A stretch of DNA of 64,000 bases from Bryum argenteum (taxonomy: Eukaryota > Streptophyta > Bryopsida > Bryales > Bryaceae). The translations under genes were made by a program, and so were the position numbers. The stretch lies in assembly GCA_037043015.1 (NCBI GenBank), contig CM073321.1:36000101-36064100 (forward strand), read 5' to 3'. The notes below the pieces were generated by a model that worked only from the letters and a program-made list of their open reading frames with translations, did not search any database and had not been told where the DNA came from. This document shows positions 23,707 through 35,302 of the stretch, one piece after another; positions within the stretch are counted from its first letter, which is position 1, and each line of letters starts with the position of its first letter.

Positions 23707-24306
23707 AGCATAGCTTGTTCCTTATTCGTTTGGCTTTGGTCCAGACATTCGCGGCTGTTATGGTGAAGAGGTTTATGAGCATCAACACAAACGCGAAAGA
23801 CAAGATCTTCAGACCGTTCGACCTTCGCAACAAGCTCCTGATTATCACATCTCCGGACGACGTCTACGAGTTGTGGTCGAGGTTCATCACCGACTACGGA
23901 CTTGGAGAGCTGATCAACCCCGACACCGAGCTCCCATTTAATCAGGCGTAAGATTGAGAAACCGCCGCAAAGAAGTTCACCTTGAACAAGGAGTTCTTCA
24001 AGGGAATGAGGCAGCTAGACGCAGAGGATCTCGAGGTGTTGGCGTTGAACTTGTTGAACGAGACTCCGGATCGGACATTGCCTTACCCGAAGGTGGCCGT
24101 GAAGAAGCCTGCGAAAAAATACTTCCAGTGCATGAGTGCGAAGCAGTGGGTCGAAAATCGGAAGAGGAAGAACACCGTTGCAAGAGAAATGCACAACCTC
24201 AAGCCCTCGCTTGGTTTGTTAAACTCGGAGAGGCAATTTGACGCCGACAACTGGAAGAAGTTTAAGATGGACTACAATCTGATTCGTCAGATTATGTCCA
24301 TGCTTC

Positions 24307-24646
24307 CAAGGTTGTCATATCGGGCGTGTTGAGGTAATCAGGCAGGCAAAACGGGCGTACAAGTTGTCTAGGACGGACGGGCGTTTCCGCCCACCTTGAT
24401 TGTAGGGGGTGTGTTATTTTTCGTGGGAAACAAACTTTGCAGTAAAAAGCGTGTTTGGCGTTCCACGCGGCCCATACGCGGCGGCCAAGTGGCTTATTTT
24501 TCACCTAAACCCTTGCCACGTCGTCGTTTTTTTACCTAAACTAAAAGTCAACAGCCGTTTGACCCTATCGGGCGAGCCACAACTCAATCGGACGGACAAG
24601 GCGGACGGACGGGCGGGCGGCGTGCCCGCCCGGTATGACAACCTTG
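24307..24646. mobile_element. 340-bp hAT-type MITE inserted in copy 2
   Basis: Terminal inverted repeats starting CAAGGTTGTCATA with one mismatch in about 20 bp. The target duplication is a perfect 8 bp, CATGCTTC, at 24299-24306 and 24647-24654. The 8-bp duplication and CARRG-like end fit the hAT superfamily. It is GC-rich with GGACGGACGGGCG words near both ends and has no coding capacity. Homology to copy 1 runs up to one side and resumes on the other, so it inserted into an existing exon. Confidence 0.85.
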
Positions 24647-25457
24647 CATGCTTCTCTCGGTCCCGGGAGACTCGTTCTTCACCCTGTACCGCCAAAAGCA
24701 GACCAAGAATAAGAGTGCAGAAGAAATTTTGGAATATGCAGCCGAGTTCTTCAAGAAGTTCGTGGATGTCGAAGGGACATTTGAACCTCCTGCACCGATC
24801 GTTTACACGCGGCACTTCTACTCATCGTAATTCAGATTCGGGATTTGGGACAAAGACTACGCGTGGAGCCAATCTAACAAGTGTGACATCGGCTTGATCA
24901 ATTTGCGATCTGTCCCTGGGAGTGGAAGTAGAGTGGACGACACGGGGAGTCCATACTTCCAAGAATTCCTTGATGTCTGGGCAGACACCGTGAACAATCC
25001 TCACATCAAGAATCTCGAGGTCTGGATGTTGATCACCTCCAACATCGACCGCCACTGCCACGCAGTGGTTTACGTCAACAAGAAGTTGAAGGATGAGTAC
25101 GCTCGCAAGGCAGCCAACTACATGCCTTCCAGCAAGGAGCGTTTCAATGGCATAAGAGAGGGAAAAGCTTCAGAGAAGCACCTGCTCCCCTTGTCTAGAA
25201 GAGCAGCCACGCTCAGAATGTGTTGAAAACAATTCCCTCTGTATTCTACGCTCCAGACTTCCCCCTCTACTCGAAGGCCGGAGCGTACAGAGAACACGAC
25301 TTAGGTCTCAGTCACTCGGAGCTGTGATTGGAGTTCTACTGTCGTGTGTTGAAGATGTTTTCATCTCCGGGGGGGAAGTTTTTATCGATAATGGCTGGCA
25401 CAAAGCCAATGCTGGTTGGAATTGTAAGTACCTCGCGCTACTTCTCTTCCATCCGCT

Positions 25458-25513
25458 CGTTTAGCTCAAGTCGAGCTAAAAGGTCTCGTGCTCGTTTAGC
25501 TCGAGTCGAGCTT
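25458..25513. repeat. Two family B palindromes after the last exon of copy 2
   Basis: Sites at 25458-25482 (outer bases changed to CG and AG) and 25493-25513 (arm CGTTTAGCTCGA, right arm partly lost). They lie just past the donor at 25421, the same relative place as the family A sites in the last intron of copy 1. Confidence 0.75.
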
Positions 25514-26187
25514 GTCAAACCTTACTTTTTTGCTTTTGCCTCAATTCGGTCCGGGTAGTGGTTAGTAGTAGTAGGTGGAGGAAATAAAAGCCCTTATAAC
25601 GGCCTATCTGGGTAATGACCGGATAAGGTTAGTTTACCTAAGGACCTGCCTACCCTGGAATAGCCTTAAGCTTAGTAGGCAGGGTAGGGGTAGCAATTTT
25701 TAAAATTTATTTTAGTGTTGCTACCAGTCCGGGTCCAGCCTCCCCGCGCCCAGTCCGGTCAATGCAGACCCGGATAGGGCTTGGCCGATCTTTCACGGGA
25801 CCGGATACAACCCCGAAAGAGGTTTCCTCGGCAGGATATCCCCTGACTGGATAGCGACAGCCGGGTATCGAATGTCCACCCGGGTGTTGCCGGGCAGGGT
25901 ACGGTGGCGGGGCCAGGCACGGAAGGCTGAGCCGGGCGGGGAAACTGCTGGCGGTGGCGCCGACAGTCCCGGGCTGACACGCTCGTGATTATGATGCGCC
26001 GCCAAAAGCGCAGCCACCACCCCCACTCCGTTTTTGTCTTTAGCGGCGAAATTTGGCCGTTACCCCCCTTTTTCTCCCTCGCTTTCCGTGCTCTTTGCCG
26101 ACGCTGCCGCTCCCCAATTGTCGTACGCTTCGCCTCTCCACGCGTTTGTCCGGCACGCCATAGCCAGGAGAGGGAGAATACGGAAGA
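25514..26187. other. Junction region without a supported gene
   Basis: Sequence turns GC-rich from about 25730 with repeated CCGGG words. Several overlapping frames on both strands show no recognisable protein. It may be part of the unidentified unit that follows. Confidence 0.35.
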
Positions 26188-27400
26188 ATGGCCGGGGACA
26201 GAGCTTCGCATACCCGGAGTAAAATCATCCAAGCTGGCATTCCAATGGCGGAGGATGCCCGGGCGCAGTTGGTGCAAGACCTCACTTGGATGGGGTGCGC
26301 AGGATTGTACTGGGTGCCCTGGAACGTGGAGGACGCAAGGATCATCGAGGAGGCCGTGTCCGGGCAGGATCCACCGAATTTCGCAGACAACCCTGTCCGA
26401 GCCAAGCCGCATTTTTGGCAGGAGGCATGCTGGAGGGCGACGTACGGCTTCTCAGATTCCTCCACCGAATACATACAGGTGCATAATGATCCCTCTCTTG
26501 GTGAAATGTTCCACAACCCAGCGCATGAGCACATTGATACCGAGTAGAGGATTGTATGAATGCTTGGGAGCGGCATTTGCTTAGGTTCCTGGCCCCGATC
26601 CTTAGCCCGAAGAAGCCCCAGTTCGTCTCAAAGAAGCTCCTGAAGGCGATCATGGAGTCCTACTTGGGCCGGAAGCAAATTGGATGGGGACACATCCTCG
26701 AGGAGGTGATCATCCGGGCTTCGAAGAAGACCACGGGCGCGAAGGGCTGCCCCCTGGCGCCATTCATGTACTATTTGTACGCGCACTACGAGTGCCTCAA
26801 CCCGGAGGAGATCACGATCTTCCGAATACTCATAGAGAGAAGGAGGGACATGTTTCCCGGAGAAGAGATCCCTGAGGTGGGAGTCGCCGCTGCAGCCAGA
26901 CTCCTCCCCCAGGGTGCCTGCCCCCAGAGTAGGGGCACTCCCTCCGCCTCCACCACTAGCACCACCAGGACCGCCTGGCCCCAGAGAGCAGGGACCTCGG
27001 AGGACAAGACTAGGTGCACCCGGACCAGGAGATGGTGGAGCACCAGGACCCAATGCAGGTGGAGCAGCCATTCCAAGGCAGAGGGAAGCCGCTCCGCTAC
27101 CAATGGCGGAGGGAGGCATTCCACCCCGGCCAGCCACCACCCACAGGATGGCAACCGGGCTGTAGCTGAGTGTAGCTGCACCCGGGCCCAGCCATCAAAG
27201 TTCAACCTTGCCCGAAGTAGGGGAAGGCTCTCCGGTAGCCATGGCGACCCCTCCAGCCCCCGTAATTGCCTCCCCACCACCCCTGCAGCCTATACAGGGG
27301 AATGATAGTGACGGAGACGAGCTCCCTGTTCTACGCCAGAGGAAGTCAGGGCGAGCCCTTCGATTCGGGGAGACCGACTCCTCCTCTTTGCCAAGAGGAT
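26188..27400 (+). pseudogene. Unidentified coding remnant with proline-rich tail
   Basis: I do not recognise this gene. The first frame (26188-26547) has many Trp and acidic residues (YWVPWNVEDARIIEEA, PHFWQEACWRATYGF). After a stop and frame change a second frame (26556-26920) reads IGWGHILEEVIIRASKKTTG and GCPLAPFMYYLYAHYECL, which looks like a real folded domain. It is followed by Pro/Ala-rich low-complexity sequence and a short basic piece (LPVLRQRKSGRALRFGET). Its GC content is far above the flanks. It could be a host gene remnant or the front part of another mobile element. It ends close to the left LTR of the chromovirus at 27599. Confidence 0.4.
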
Positions 27401-27598
27401 AGGAGGTAGAGGCCGCGTTGTAGCCAGAAGATGCCGAGGCCAAGGGAGCTCCGCAACCAGCTCACCCTACACCGGAAGTGCGGACCCCGACAAGGAAGGT
27501 GCACATTGGGGAAATCCCCATTAAAGTCCTTCTCCTGGCAGATGGTCCGGCCGAGCGCCCAGAGCAACCCACAGCTGCGGAAGGAATGAAGTGGGTGG

Positions 27599-29120
27599 TG
27601 TCACATCCCTTTCCAAAGGATGCCCGAACACCGTGGTTAGCTGAGAGGACCCCGGGAGTGACGCCCCGGGCTTGGCAAGAGACAAGGTGAGGTGACCAAG
27701 GAGAGTCTCGAGCAAACAGCACGCAATTGCGTTGTGCTCAGGACAAACTTGGTACTGTGCCTTACATGGTTTGAACCCTTGTTCAAGCACGCACCCATGA
27801 GTCCAAAGAACGCGCGATTTGGAGTTTTGAGTCATGAGATATGGCTCTCCAAAGGTTGGAGCGCGTTCCGGGACACTCCGGGACTTGGGAGTGTTGCCTT
27901 TCGGGACTCAATGTGTCGACCTTCGTGGAGGGCGGCATGTTGCATATTGCTGGAAAGTTAATGACAAGGGCTTTCTAGGTTGCTAAGCCTCATGATGAGC
28001 AAAGCAATAGTCTAGGAGATATGGCTTCTCAAAGTGATCCGGACTTCGGGACTCGGGAATGTTGCCTCCCGGGACACCGAATGTTCAGAGGGGCATATCT
28101 CCCTTGGAACAGACCCGATTGAGACAAGTCGGTAGTCCATCGATATCTACTCAAAGAGTAGATGTCGAAAATGGGCTTGCACGTCCCATTTAGATACCTG
28201 AGCTAGGCGCTATCCCGATGAGAAGTTACGGCCCGTTTTTGAGACTAAGGCAAAAACGGGTGGTCTTCCAAAAAGAAAGTGTGTCACGGAAGGCCCCTCA
28301 ACACAAGAGGGGGGGGCTACCGAAGACTCGAGAGAGTACTATGAGGAGGGGTGGTCTCCCTCCTCACTTGCACATGGTGCCCTGAGGAGCCGGGGTGGCT
28401 CCAAGGGGTGAGGCTTGGAATGGGGCCTCACTCCCGCACCTTGTGGAAAATGGAGAGTGCTTTGGAGCATCTCTAAACATGGGGTTGGGAAGTGTCCCTC
28501 TCCAAGTTAGTCCCCGTGATAAGTAGTGCCGGTTCCCAGGAGTGACCGGGAATGGCTCAAGAAGGTGAGTTCTGGAAAGGGATTGTGGGAAACTCCCACA
28601 CCTTGGGCATTGTAGGATGCTCTTGAGCATCCCGCAACATTGGGTTGGAAAGAGTCCCGCTCCAAACTAGTCCTCGGGAAAGCTAGTGGCGGATTCCGGG
28701 AGGGTTTCCGACAAAGTCCCGAATGGAGTGAGAAACAAGAGTGGAAGGGAGACTAGTGGGAAGTTGGACAATGGATAAGGGCGGTTAAATCCGGGGGTGA
28801 TTAGTAGCACCCTTGGGAGCTTGGACATTTGTGGGAGGCCGCCCCGTGCCACCAAGTGGCATGCCCATGTGTTGGTGGGAGTTCCGGGTTGGCATGCCCA
28901 TGTGTTGGTGGGAGGTCCGGGTAATAAGTATCCGGTAATGAGTTATGGAGTCAAGGTGGGTTGGACACCTTGACTTAGAATGGTGCTAACATTGTGTGTG
29001 TGGGCACATGGAAGTGTTAGCAAAGTCGTGGCCGGTTGCTACCAACTAAGTGAGCTGGGATTCCGCTACCAAGTAAGGCTCTGTAAGAAAAAATGAGTTG
29101 GAGTAATTAGGGACGCGACA
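27599..29120 (+). repeat. 5' LTR of the chromovirus
   Basis: Begins TGTCACATCC and ends ..GCGACA, inverted TGTC/GACA ends. It contains a pair of direct repeats of about 35 bp near its 3' end (28857-28925). It matches the 3' LTR along its whole length. Confidence 0.9.
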
Positions 29121-29122
29121 CT

Positions 29123-29138
29123 TGGTATCACAGCAGGC
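29123..29138 (+). other. Primer binding site of the chromovirus
   Basis: TGGTATCACAGCAGGC directly after the 5' LTR closely resembles the initiator methionine tRNA complement used by many plant LTR elements. Confidence 0.7.
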
Positions 29139-29399
29139 TACGTAGCGGGATCCAATCAAGAGTAGGATGGCATGAGAGGCCGGAAGCTTGTGATGTGGCC
29201 CGAAGACACGTAGTTAAGGCTTTGTGGCCGGGGATGTTCTTCATGAGGAGTCTTCTTAAAGTCCATCGGAGGATCCGGTGGAAATAAAAGGGGATTAAGG
29301 GGACCAAAGAGAAGTTGCTAGTTGTGAGGAGGACACTCACCATGAGGAGGAAGAAAATCTTTTAAGTCCCGTTCCCGGGAACCAAGGCTACAAGAGGAA

Positions 29400-32300
29400 G
29401 GCATGAGAGGAAATGTTCCATGAGCTTGTCAAAACTCTTCAAGTCATGCAACAAGAGATCAAGGAGCTCAAGGGGAGGGTATCAAGCCTTTCTTCCCGCA
29501 AGTTGTGCAAGACCAGCTTGCCCTCTTCCTTCACGGGATTGGGTAAGGCAAAAAGGTCAAGGACTTCATTGTGGAACTTAAGCTCTACTTTGAGGCTCAA
29601 AGGGCTTGTGAAGAGGACAAGATCACTATTCTCGTGACCTTCTTGAAAGAACATGTTCATTTGCGGTGGACTCGTTTCCTAGATGAGAACGCAGGAGTGG
29701 TGAGCAACTTGACTTGGACCGATTTCAAGGGGATCCTAAGTGATCGCTTCACCCCAGAGTACCAAGAGATTTGGGATGGCATGGCCCTTGTGCAATTGAA
29801 GCAAACGGGCACCCTTCATGCCTATGTGAAGGATTTCAATGCACATTTGAATGTGCTCCCGAAGTTAGATGAATTGGCCAAATAGGTCATTTTCTTCCAT
29901 GGACTCTAAGGTTGGGTGGAGCGGGCATTATTCAAGATGCCGAGATTGCCGGAGACTTGTGCCGAGTTGCTCAAGTTGGCAAAAAGGATTGGTGATGATG
30001 AAGGTCACCAAAAAACCTCTAACGAGGAAGGCTCAACCGGAGAGCAAGGCAAATTACTATCCAAGAGCCAACATAAGAAAAATGGTTGGCAAAAGCTTTA
30101 GGGTGGTGAGAGTGGGCCTTCGAAGGATGGGAAGGACAAGTTTGCCAAGGACAAGCCCAAAGTAGGGACAAGTGCTAAAAAGAGACAAGTTATGTTACTT
30201 GTTTGAATTGTGGTGAAGAGGGCCACACGGCAATGCATTGCTCCAAACCAAAGGGCAACCCACTCCTTCATAAGTCCCGAAGCATTGAAGTGGATGGGCT
30301 TGCATTTGAGTAAGCAAGCTCATCCAAGTGAGGTTTGCAAAGAGGCAAGCCACACCAAACATGTCTTGTAGCAGCAGAAGAAGAAGTGAAGTGCGAAAAC
30401 TTCACCTTTGTGGAAAACTTCAAGATTTGTGAGATGGAAGGGATTGGTCTCATCTTATGTAAGACTTCCTTACATACCTATGGGGTAAAGATAATGAGGC
30501 GGCCATTGAAAGTGGTTGCCAACCCCGAAGACAAGGAAATTGAGTTAGAGTTCACCAATGCTCCCAACATGTTAGGGAGTAGGATCAACTTGGTAAACTT
30601 GGAGGAGTTAGAAGAAAACCCGGTTCTAGATGATGCTAAGGACCGATTTGGGACTTGAAGGGAAGAAGCCCACTTCTAACTCCACACCTCCCAAGCGTAT
30701 TCGGGAGGTGGAAAAGGCTTTGATGATGCCTTTTGGATTGTGCAACGCCCATCAACGTTCACAACCCTCATGAATACGGTGTTTCATCAAGAGATGGATG
30801 TGTTGGTCATTGTCGACATCGATGACATATTGGTGTTCTCCAAAACCGCGGAGGAGCATGCACAACACCTTGCAATTGTGCTTCAAAACTTAGGGACAAT
30901 AAGTGGTATACAAATGGAGAGAAGAGTGAGTTTGGCTTGCAAGTGATTGAGTTCTTCAGACACATTATGACGGGGCAAAGTGCCAAACCGGACCACAAGA
31001 ATGTGGAAGCAATCAAGAAGGGGAGCCAACCCACTTCACAAAGGGAAGTGAAGTCATTGCTTGTGTTGGCCTATTTTGATGGGAGGTTCATAAAGAACTT
31101 CTCCAAGATTGCTAAGCCCATGTTCGGTTTGCTTAAGAAAAACTTGGCCTTGGATGGGACCGATTCATGTGTGCAAGCATTTGAAAAAAAAAAAAAAAAA
31201 AATCTAGGAGAAGCTCTCCTCTCTGCCGGTATTGAAGTTCCCGGAGTTTGATAAGCCTTTTGAGGTGCACACCGAAGGAAGTGACTTTGCCATCGGGAAA
31301 GTGCTCATGCAAGAAGGAAGGCCAATTGCATGAAAAGGAGATGTTTGCCGTAGTGTATTGTTTGAAGATATGGCAACATTACCTTGGTCTCTATGAGACC
31401 AAGGTATTCACCAATAATGTTTCATTGAAGTACTTTGAGACACAAGCTAAAGTTACACCCAAGCAATTCAAGTGGCATGTTACCTTAGTGCTCATAAATG
31501 TGGAGTTGATTCACAAGCCGGGCCGAGTAAATGGGCGCCGGATGCACTAGGTTGGAAGGTGAACATAAGTCAAATACCACGCAAGTCTTGAGAGTGATGT
31601 ATGCGGGAGAAAGTGATTTGGCAAAACGGATAAGAGAGGCCTATATGAAAGACCCCGAGGCTCAAAAGTTCTTAGATGAACTTAGGTGTGGCATGAAGCC
31701 CAACCAAATCCGGCTTCATCAATGTATGATCAAGTTAAAGCAAAATAGGGTGTGTGTTCCAAAGGGCATGTGCAGGTTGAGTGTGCTTAAGGAGGAGCAT
31801 GACAACCGCTTGGCCGGGCATAGGGGGGAGAAGTCCACCATATGTTTGGTTTCAAAGAGGTTCTATTGGCCTGGAATGAAGGAAGACATTGTTCATTATG
31901 TGAAGACTTGTATCACTTGAATGTGAAGCCAACCGGGTGTCATATCAAAAGCAAGTGGGTTTGTTACGGCCTTTGCCTATCCGGGATGGTCCATGGGAGT
32001 GTGTCTCCATGGATTTTATTACAAGCCTTCCGGAGTCACGAGGAAGTGACGCCATCTCTGTGGTGGTGGATAGGTTTTGTAAGTTGGCAAGGATGGAGCC
32101 AACAAAAGGGATGGCGACCGCCTTTGACAAGGTGGTGCTCTTTTTCAGCGTTTGGTGGCGGCATCATGGGTTACCGAAGACCAAAGTGATTGGAGTGATT
32201 ACTTGGGTTAAGCGGTTGGTAGCCATAATGCATTGAGGCATGGTGCTATGAGTCAATCGCTGCCCAAGGTGGCTTATGTGTGAAGCCTCTTATGCCTAAC

Positions 32301-32920
32301 GACATAGCTTTTGAATGGATTGCAATCGGAGATGGAACAAAGCCAAGGTGCAAAAGACTTGGTAGCCATGAGATAGCAACTTATTGAAAAGGACCAAGAA
32401 AAACCTAGACAAGGCCCAAAGAGGTATGTGAAACAAGTTAACAAAGGGCGGCGCCATGAGGAGTATGAGGAGCGCTAAAAGGTGTGGTAGAATGTGAAGA
32501 ACTTCAACTTACCGGATGGCTTGACTCCCATATCCATGGCAAAGTATGTGAGTCCATTTTTCATTGCAAAACGGTTGTTTGAAGATGTGTATAAGTTGGA
32601 CTTACCACCGGAGACCATGATTCATCCCACCTTCCATGTGTCATTACTCAAGCCATATCATAAAGATAAGGTGAGGCTGGAACGCAAGCAAGTGTTGCGG
32701 CCTCCACCCGAACTACTTGGTGATCACTTGAAGTTTGGAGTAAAATGCATTATGAACTGCGGGATCACCAAGAAAAAGGGCAAAGAATACTTGGTGAAGA
32801 GGCGGGGGTACCATGAGAAGGAAGCAACATGGATTGAGGCCAAGTATATGGCCAATGCAAAGGAGATGGTGGAAAGGTATGAAAGCCAACGGAGATCCAA
32901 GACACCGAGAAAGCATTGAT
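29400..32920 (+). pseudogene. gag-pol region of the chromovirus (fossil)
   Basis: Parts recognised: gag-like segment about 29413-29885, zinc knuckle about 30195-30250, reverse transcriptase piece about 30740-30900, RNase H about 31250-31500, integrase zinc-binding part about 31780-31915, integrase core about 31940-32200 and chromodomain about 32750-32890. The region is broken in many places and no part looks functional. Confidence 0.85.
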
Positions 32921-33756
32921 GAGGACATCAACCTTTGAAGTGGGGGTGAATTACCACACTTGTTTACACCTGGCCTAAATTTTGTCTAGCATTTGGTGCA
33001 AATGACACATGTTCTAATACTTGGTTGACAATTAAGTTGCTGGCAAGTTCCTTGATTGCATGTTGGAAGTGAGATGAGTCCTAATCTCATTCTGGATTGC
33101 TAGGTTGGTTAGAAGAGGTTGAAGGATACACGAAGCCAATACTTGGAATGCTGCAAAACAGGGACCTTGGCTTGGGATTTGTGAGTGGGTGAACCCCCAC
33201 GACTCTTAAGCTTAGGACTTGCTCGGGCGGGAGCAAGGTAGTGGCACGGGCTCATAAAAGTGCCCTTTGCGGGTTGACCATCGTCAACGCATGGCTTGAT
33301 CACCCATGTCTCGGTAGAGTGAAGCAAATGCTAGGTCGGGCGGGACTTAGCATTACCCCTAGGCGAGCAAAGTTCACCACTTGAGAGCCTAAGTGTTTGA
33401 AAAGAGGGCTTGGTGTTGCAACCAAGAAAGTGTTGGTTAGCCTTGAATTCAATCCTAAGTCATGTGAGTATGATGGGCTAGTTGAGCCTAACTTCGGGCC
33501 ATTGGGGGCCTTCCAAGTGAGTCCCAAAGTGGATAGGTCTAGTTTATGTGGGTCCTTCCAAGGGAAGTCCTTGGGTGGAAAGGACCTTAAACCTATCGGG
33601 TGCCACCTTTGAGACTTAGCCATTTTCCAAGTAAAAGGATGCTTGGAGCATTGCGGGGCTAGCTACCCTGGAACGCAATGCAAGTGCCAAGGAGGCGGCT
33701 ACCTCAAGAACTTGGTACTGCCGACAAGAGAGATTGTCGATGAGGGCATCGACGCT

Positions 33757-33772
33757 GCTTGGTGGGGGTGAG
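33757..33772 (+). other. Polypurine tract of the chromovirus
   Basis: A G-rich purine stretch (GGTGGGGGTGAG) immediately before the 3' LTR, at the place where plus-strand priming occurs in this family. Confidence 0.6.
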
Positions 33773-35302
33773 TGTCACATCCCTTTCCAAAGGATGTCCG
33801 AACACCGTGGTGAGCCAAGAGGACCCCGGGAGTGACGTTCCAGGCTTGGCAAGAGACAAGGTGAAGTGACCAAGGGGAGTCCCGAGCAAACAGCACGCAA
33901 TGGCGTCGTGCTCGGGACGAACTTGGTGGCGTGTCTTACATGGTTGGAAACCTTGTTTCAGCACGCATCCATGGGTCCAAAGAACGCGCGATTTGGAGTT
34001 GTGAGTCATGAGATATGGCTCTCCAAAGTTGAAGCGCGTTCCGGGACACTCCGGGACTCGGGAGTGTTACCTTTCGGGACTCAAAATGTCGTCCTTTATG
34101 GATGGCGGCATGTTGCATGTCTTTGGAAAGCTCTAGACAAGAGCTTTCCAAAATGCTAAGGCTCGTGAGGAGCAAAACAATGCTTTGGGAGATATGGCTC
34201 TCCAAAGCATCGGGACTTCGGGACTCCGGGACTGCTGCCTCCCGGGACTCCCGAATGTTCAGAGGAGCATAGCTCCCACATAGAAGCTCCGATTGGGACA
34301 AGTAAGGAGTCCATCGACATCTACTCAAAGAGTAGATGTTGAAAATACGCTCGCACGTCCCATTTGAATAACTGAGCTACAAGTTAGCCCGAGAAGAAGA
34401 TACGGCCCGTTTTTGAGACTAAGCCAAAAACGGGTGGTCTTCCAAAACAAAAGTGTGTCACGGAAGGCCCCTCAACACAAGAGGGTGGGGGGGCCTACCG
34501 AAGACTCGAGAGAGTACTATGAGGAGGGGTGGTCTCCCTCCTCACTTGCACATGGTGCCCTGAGGAGCCGGGGTGGATCCAAGGGGTGAGGCTTGGAATG
34601 GGGCCTCACTCCCGCACCTTGTGGAAAATGGAGAGTGCTTTGGAGCATCTCTAAACATGGGGTTGGGAAGCGTCCCTCTCCAAGTTAGTCCCCGTGATAA
34701 GTAGTGCCGGTTCTCGGGAGTAACCGGGAATGGTTCAAGAAGGTGAGTTATGGAAAGGGATTGTGGGAAACTCCCACACCTTGGGCATTGTAGGATGCTC
34801 TTGAGCATCCCGCAACATTGGGTTGGAAAGAGTCCCGCTACAAACTAGTCCCTGGGAAAACTAGTGCCGGATTCCGGGAGGATTTCCGGCAATGTCCCAA
34901 ATGAAGTGAGAGACAAGAGTGGAAGGGGGACTAGTGGGAAGTTGGACAATGGATAAGGGCGGTTAGCTCCAGGGGTGATTAGTGGCACCCTTGGGAGCTT
35001 AGACATTTGTGGGAGGCCGCCCCGTGCCACCAAGTGGCATGCCCATGTGTTGGTGGGAGTTCCGGGTTGGCATGCCCATGTGTTGGTTGGAGTTCCGGGT
35101 TATGAGTATCTGGTAATGAGTTATGGAGTCAAGGTGGGTTGGACACCTTGACTTAGAATGGTGCTAACATTGTGTGTGTGGGGCACATGCAAGTGTTAGC
35201 AAAGTCGTGGCCGGTTGCTACCAACTAAGTGAGCCGGGATTCCGCTACCAAATAAGGCTCACTAAGAAAAAAAAATGAGTTTGAGCAATTAGGGTCGCGA
35301 CA
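33773..35302 (+). repeat. 3' LTR of the chromovirus
   Basis: Same ends and internal direct repeat as the 5' LTR. By eye the second half matches more closely than the first. Confidence 0.9.

Larger units (their letters stand above)
22069..25420 (+). pseudogene. ParB-like / N4-N6 methyltransferase-like fusion gene, copy 2
   Basis: The start ATG at 22069 follows an acceptor at 22066. Exon 1 ends at 22179; exon 2 runs from 22272 to about 23500 and holds the N-terminal domain (VSWSIRPMHETHFFYYQRLG), a Ser/Lys-rich linker and the ParB-like domain (RVIDEQHHVHAA at about 23301). Later exons (from about 23742) carry the INTNAKDKIFRPFDLR region, the FFKKFVDV region, CDIGLINLRSVPG (motif IV position, near 24890) and FLSIMAGTKPMLVGI (motif I position), ending at a GTAAGT donor at 25421. 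The last exon, present in copy 1, is not found before unrelated DNA begins. Order and sequence match copy 1 throughout; DGQH is DEQH here and DPPY is NLRS. Several in-frame stops and one MITE insertion (24307-24646) show it is decayed. The role in DNA binding or methylation is inferred from domain style only. Confidence 0.65.
27599..35302 (+). mobile_element. Broken Ty3/gypsy chromovirus with two LTRs
   Basis: Direct LTRs of about 1.52 kb frame an internal region of about 4.65 kb. In order the internal region shows a gag-like part, a CCHC zinc knuckle, a reverse transcriptase piece with the family's DD box, RNase H, the integrase zinc-binding and core parts, and a C-terminal chromodomain; this order and the chromodomain place it in the chromovirus branch of Ty3/gypsy. 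It is broken, with of the order of ten or more breaks, and is shorter than whole relatives. LTR halves differ by roughly 5-10 percent by eye, so it is old, probably millions of years. No clear target duplication is seen. Confidence 0.88.

Noticed and set aside
27462-28855. Minus-strand frames inside the LTRs
   Set aside because: Both LTRs and the solo LTR show such frames by composition; LTRs of this family are not known to code.
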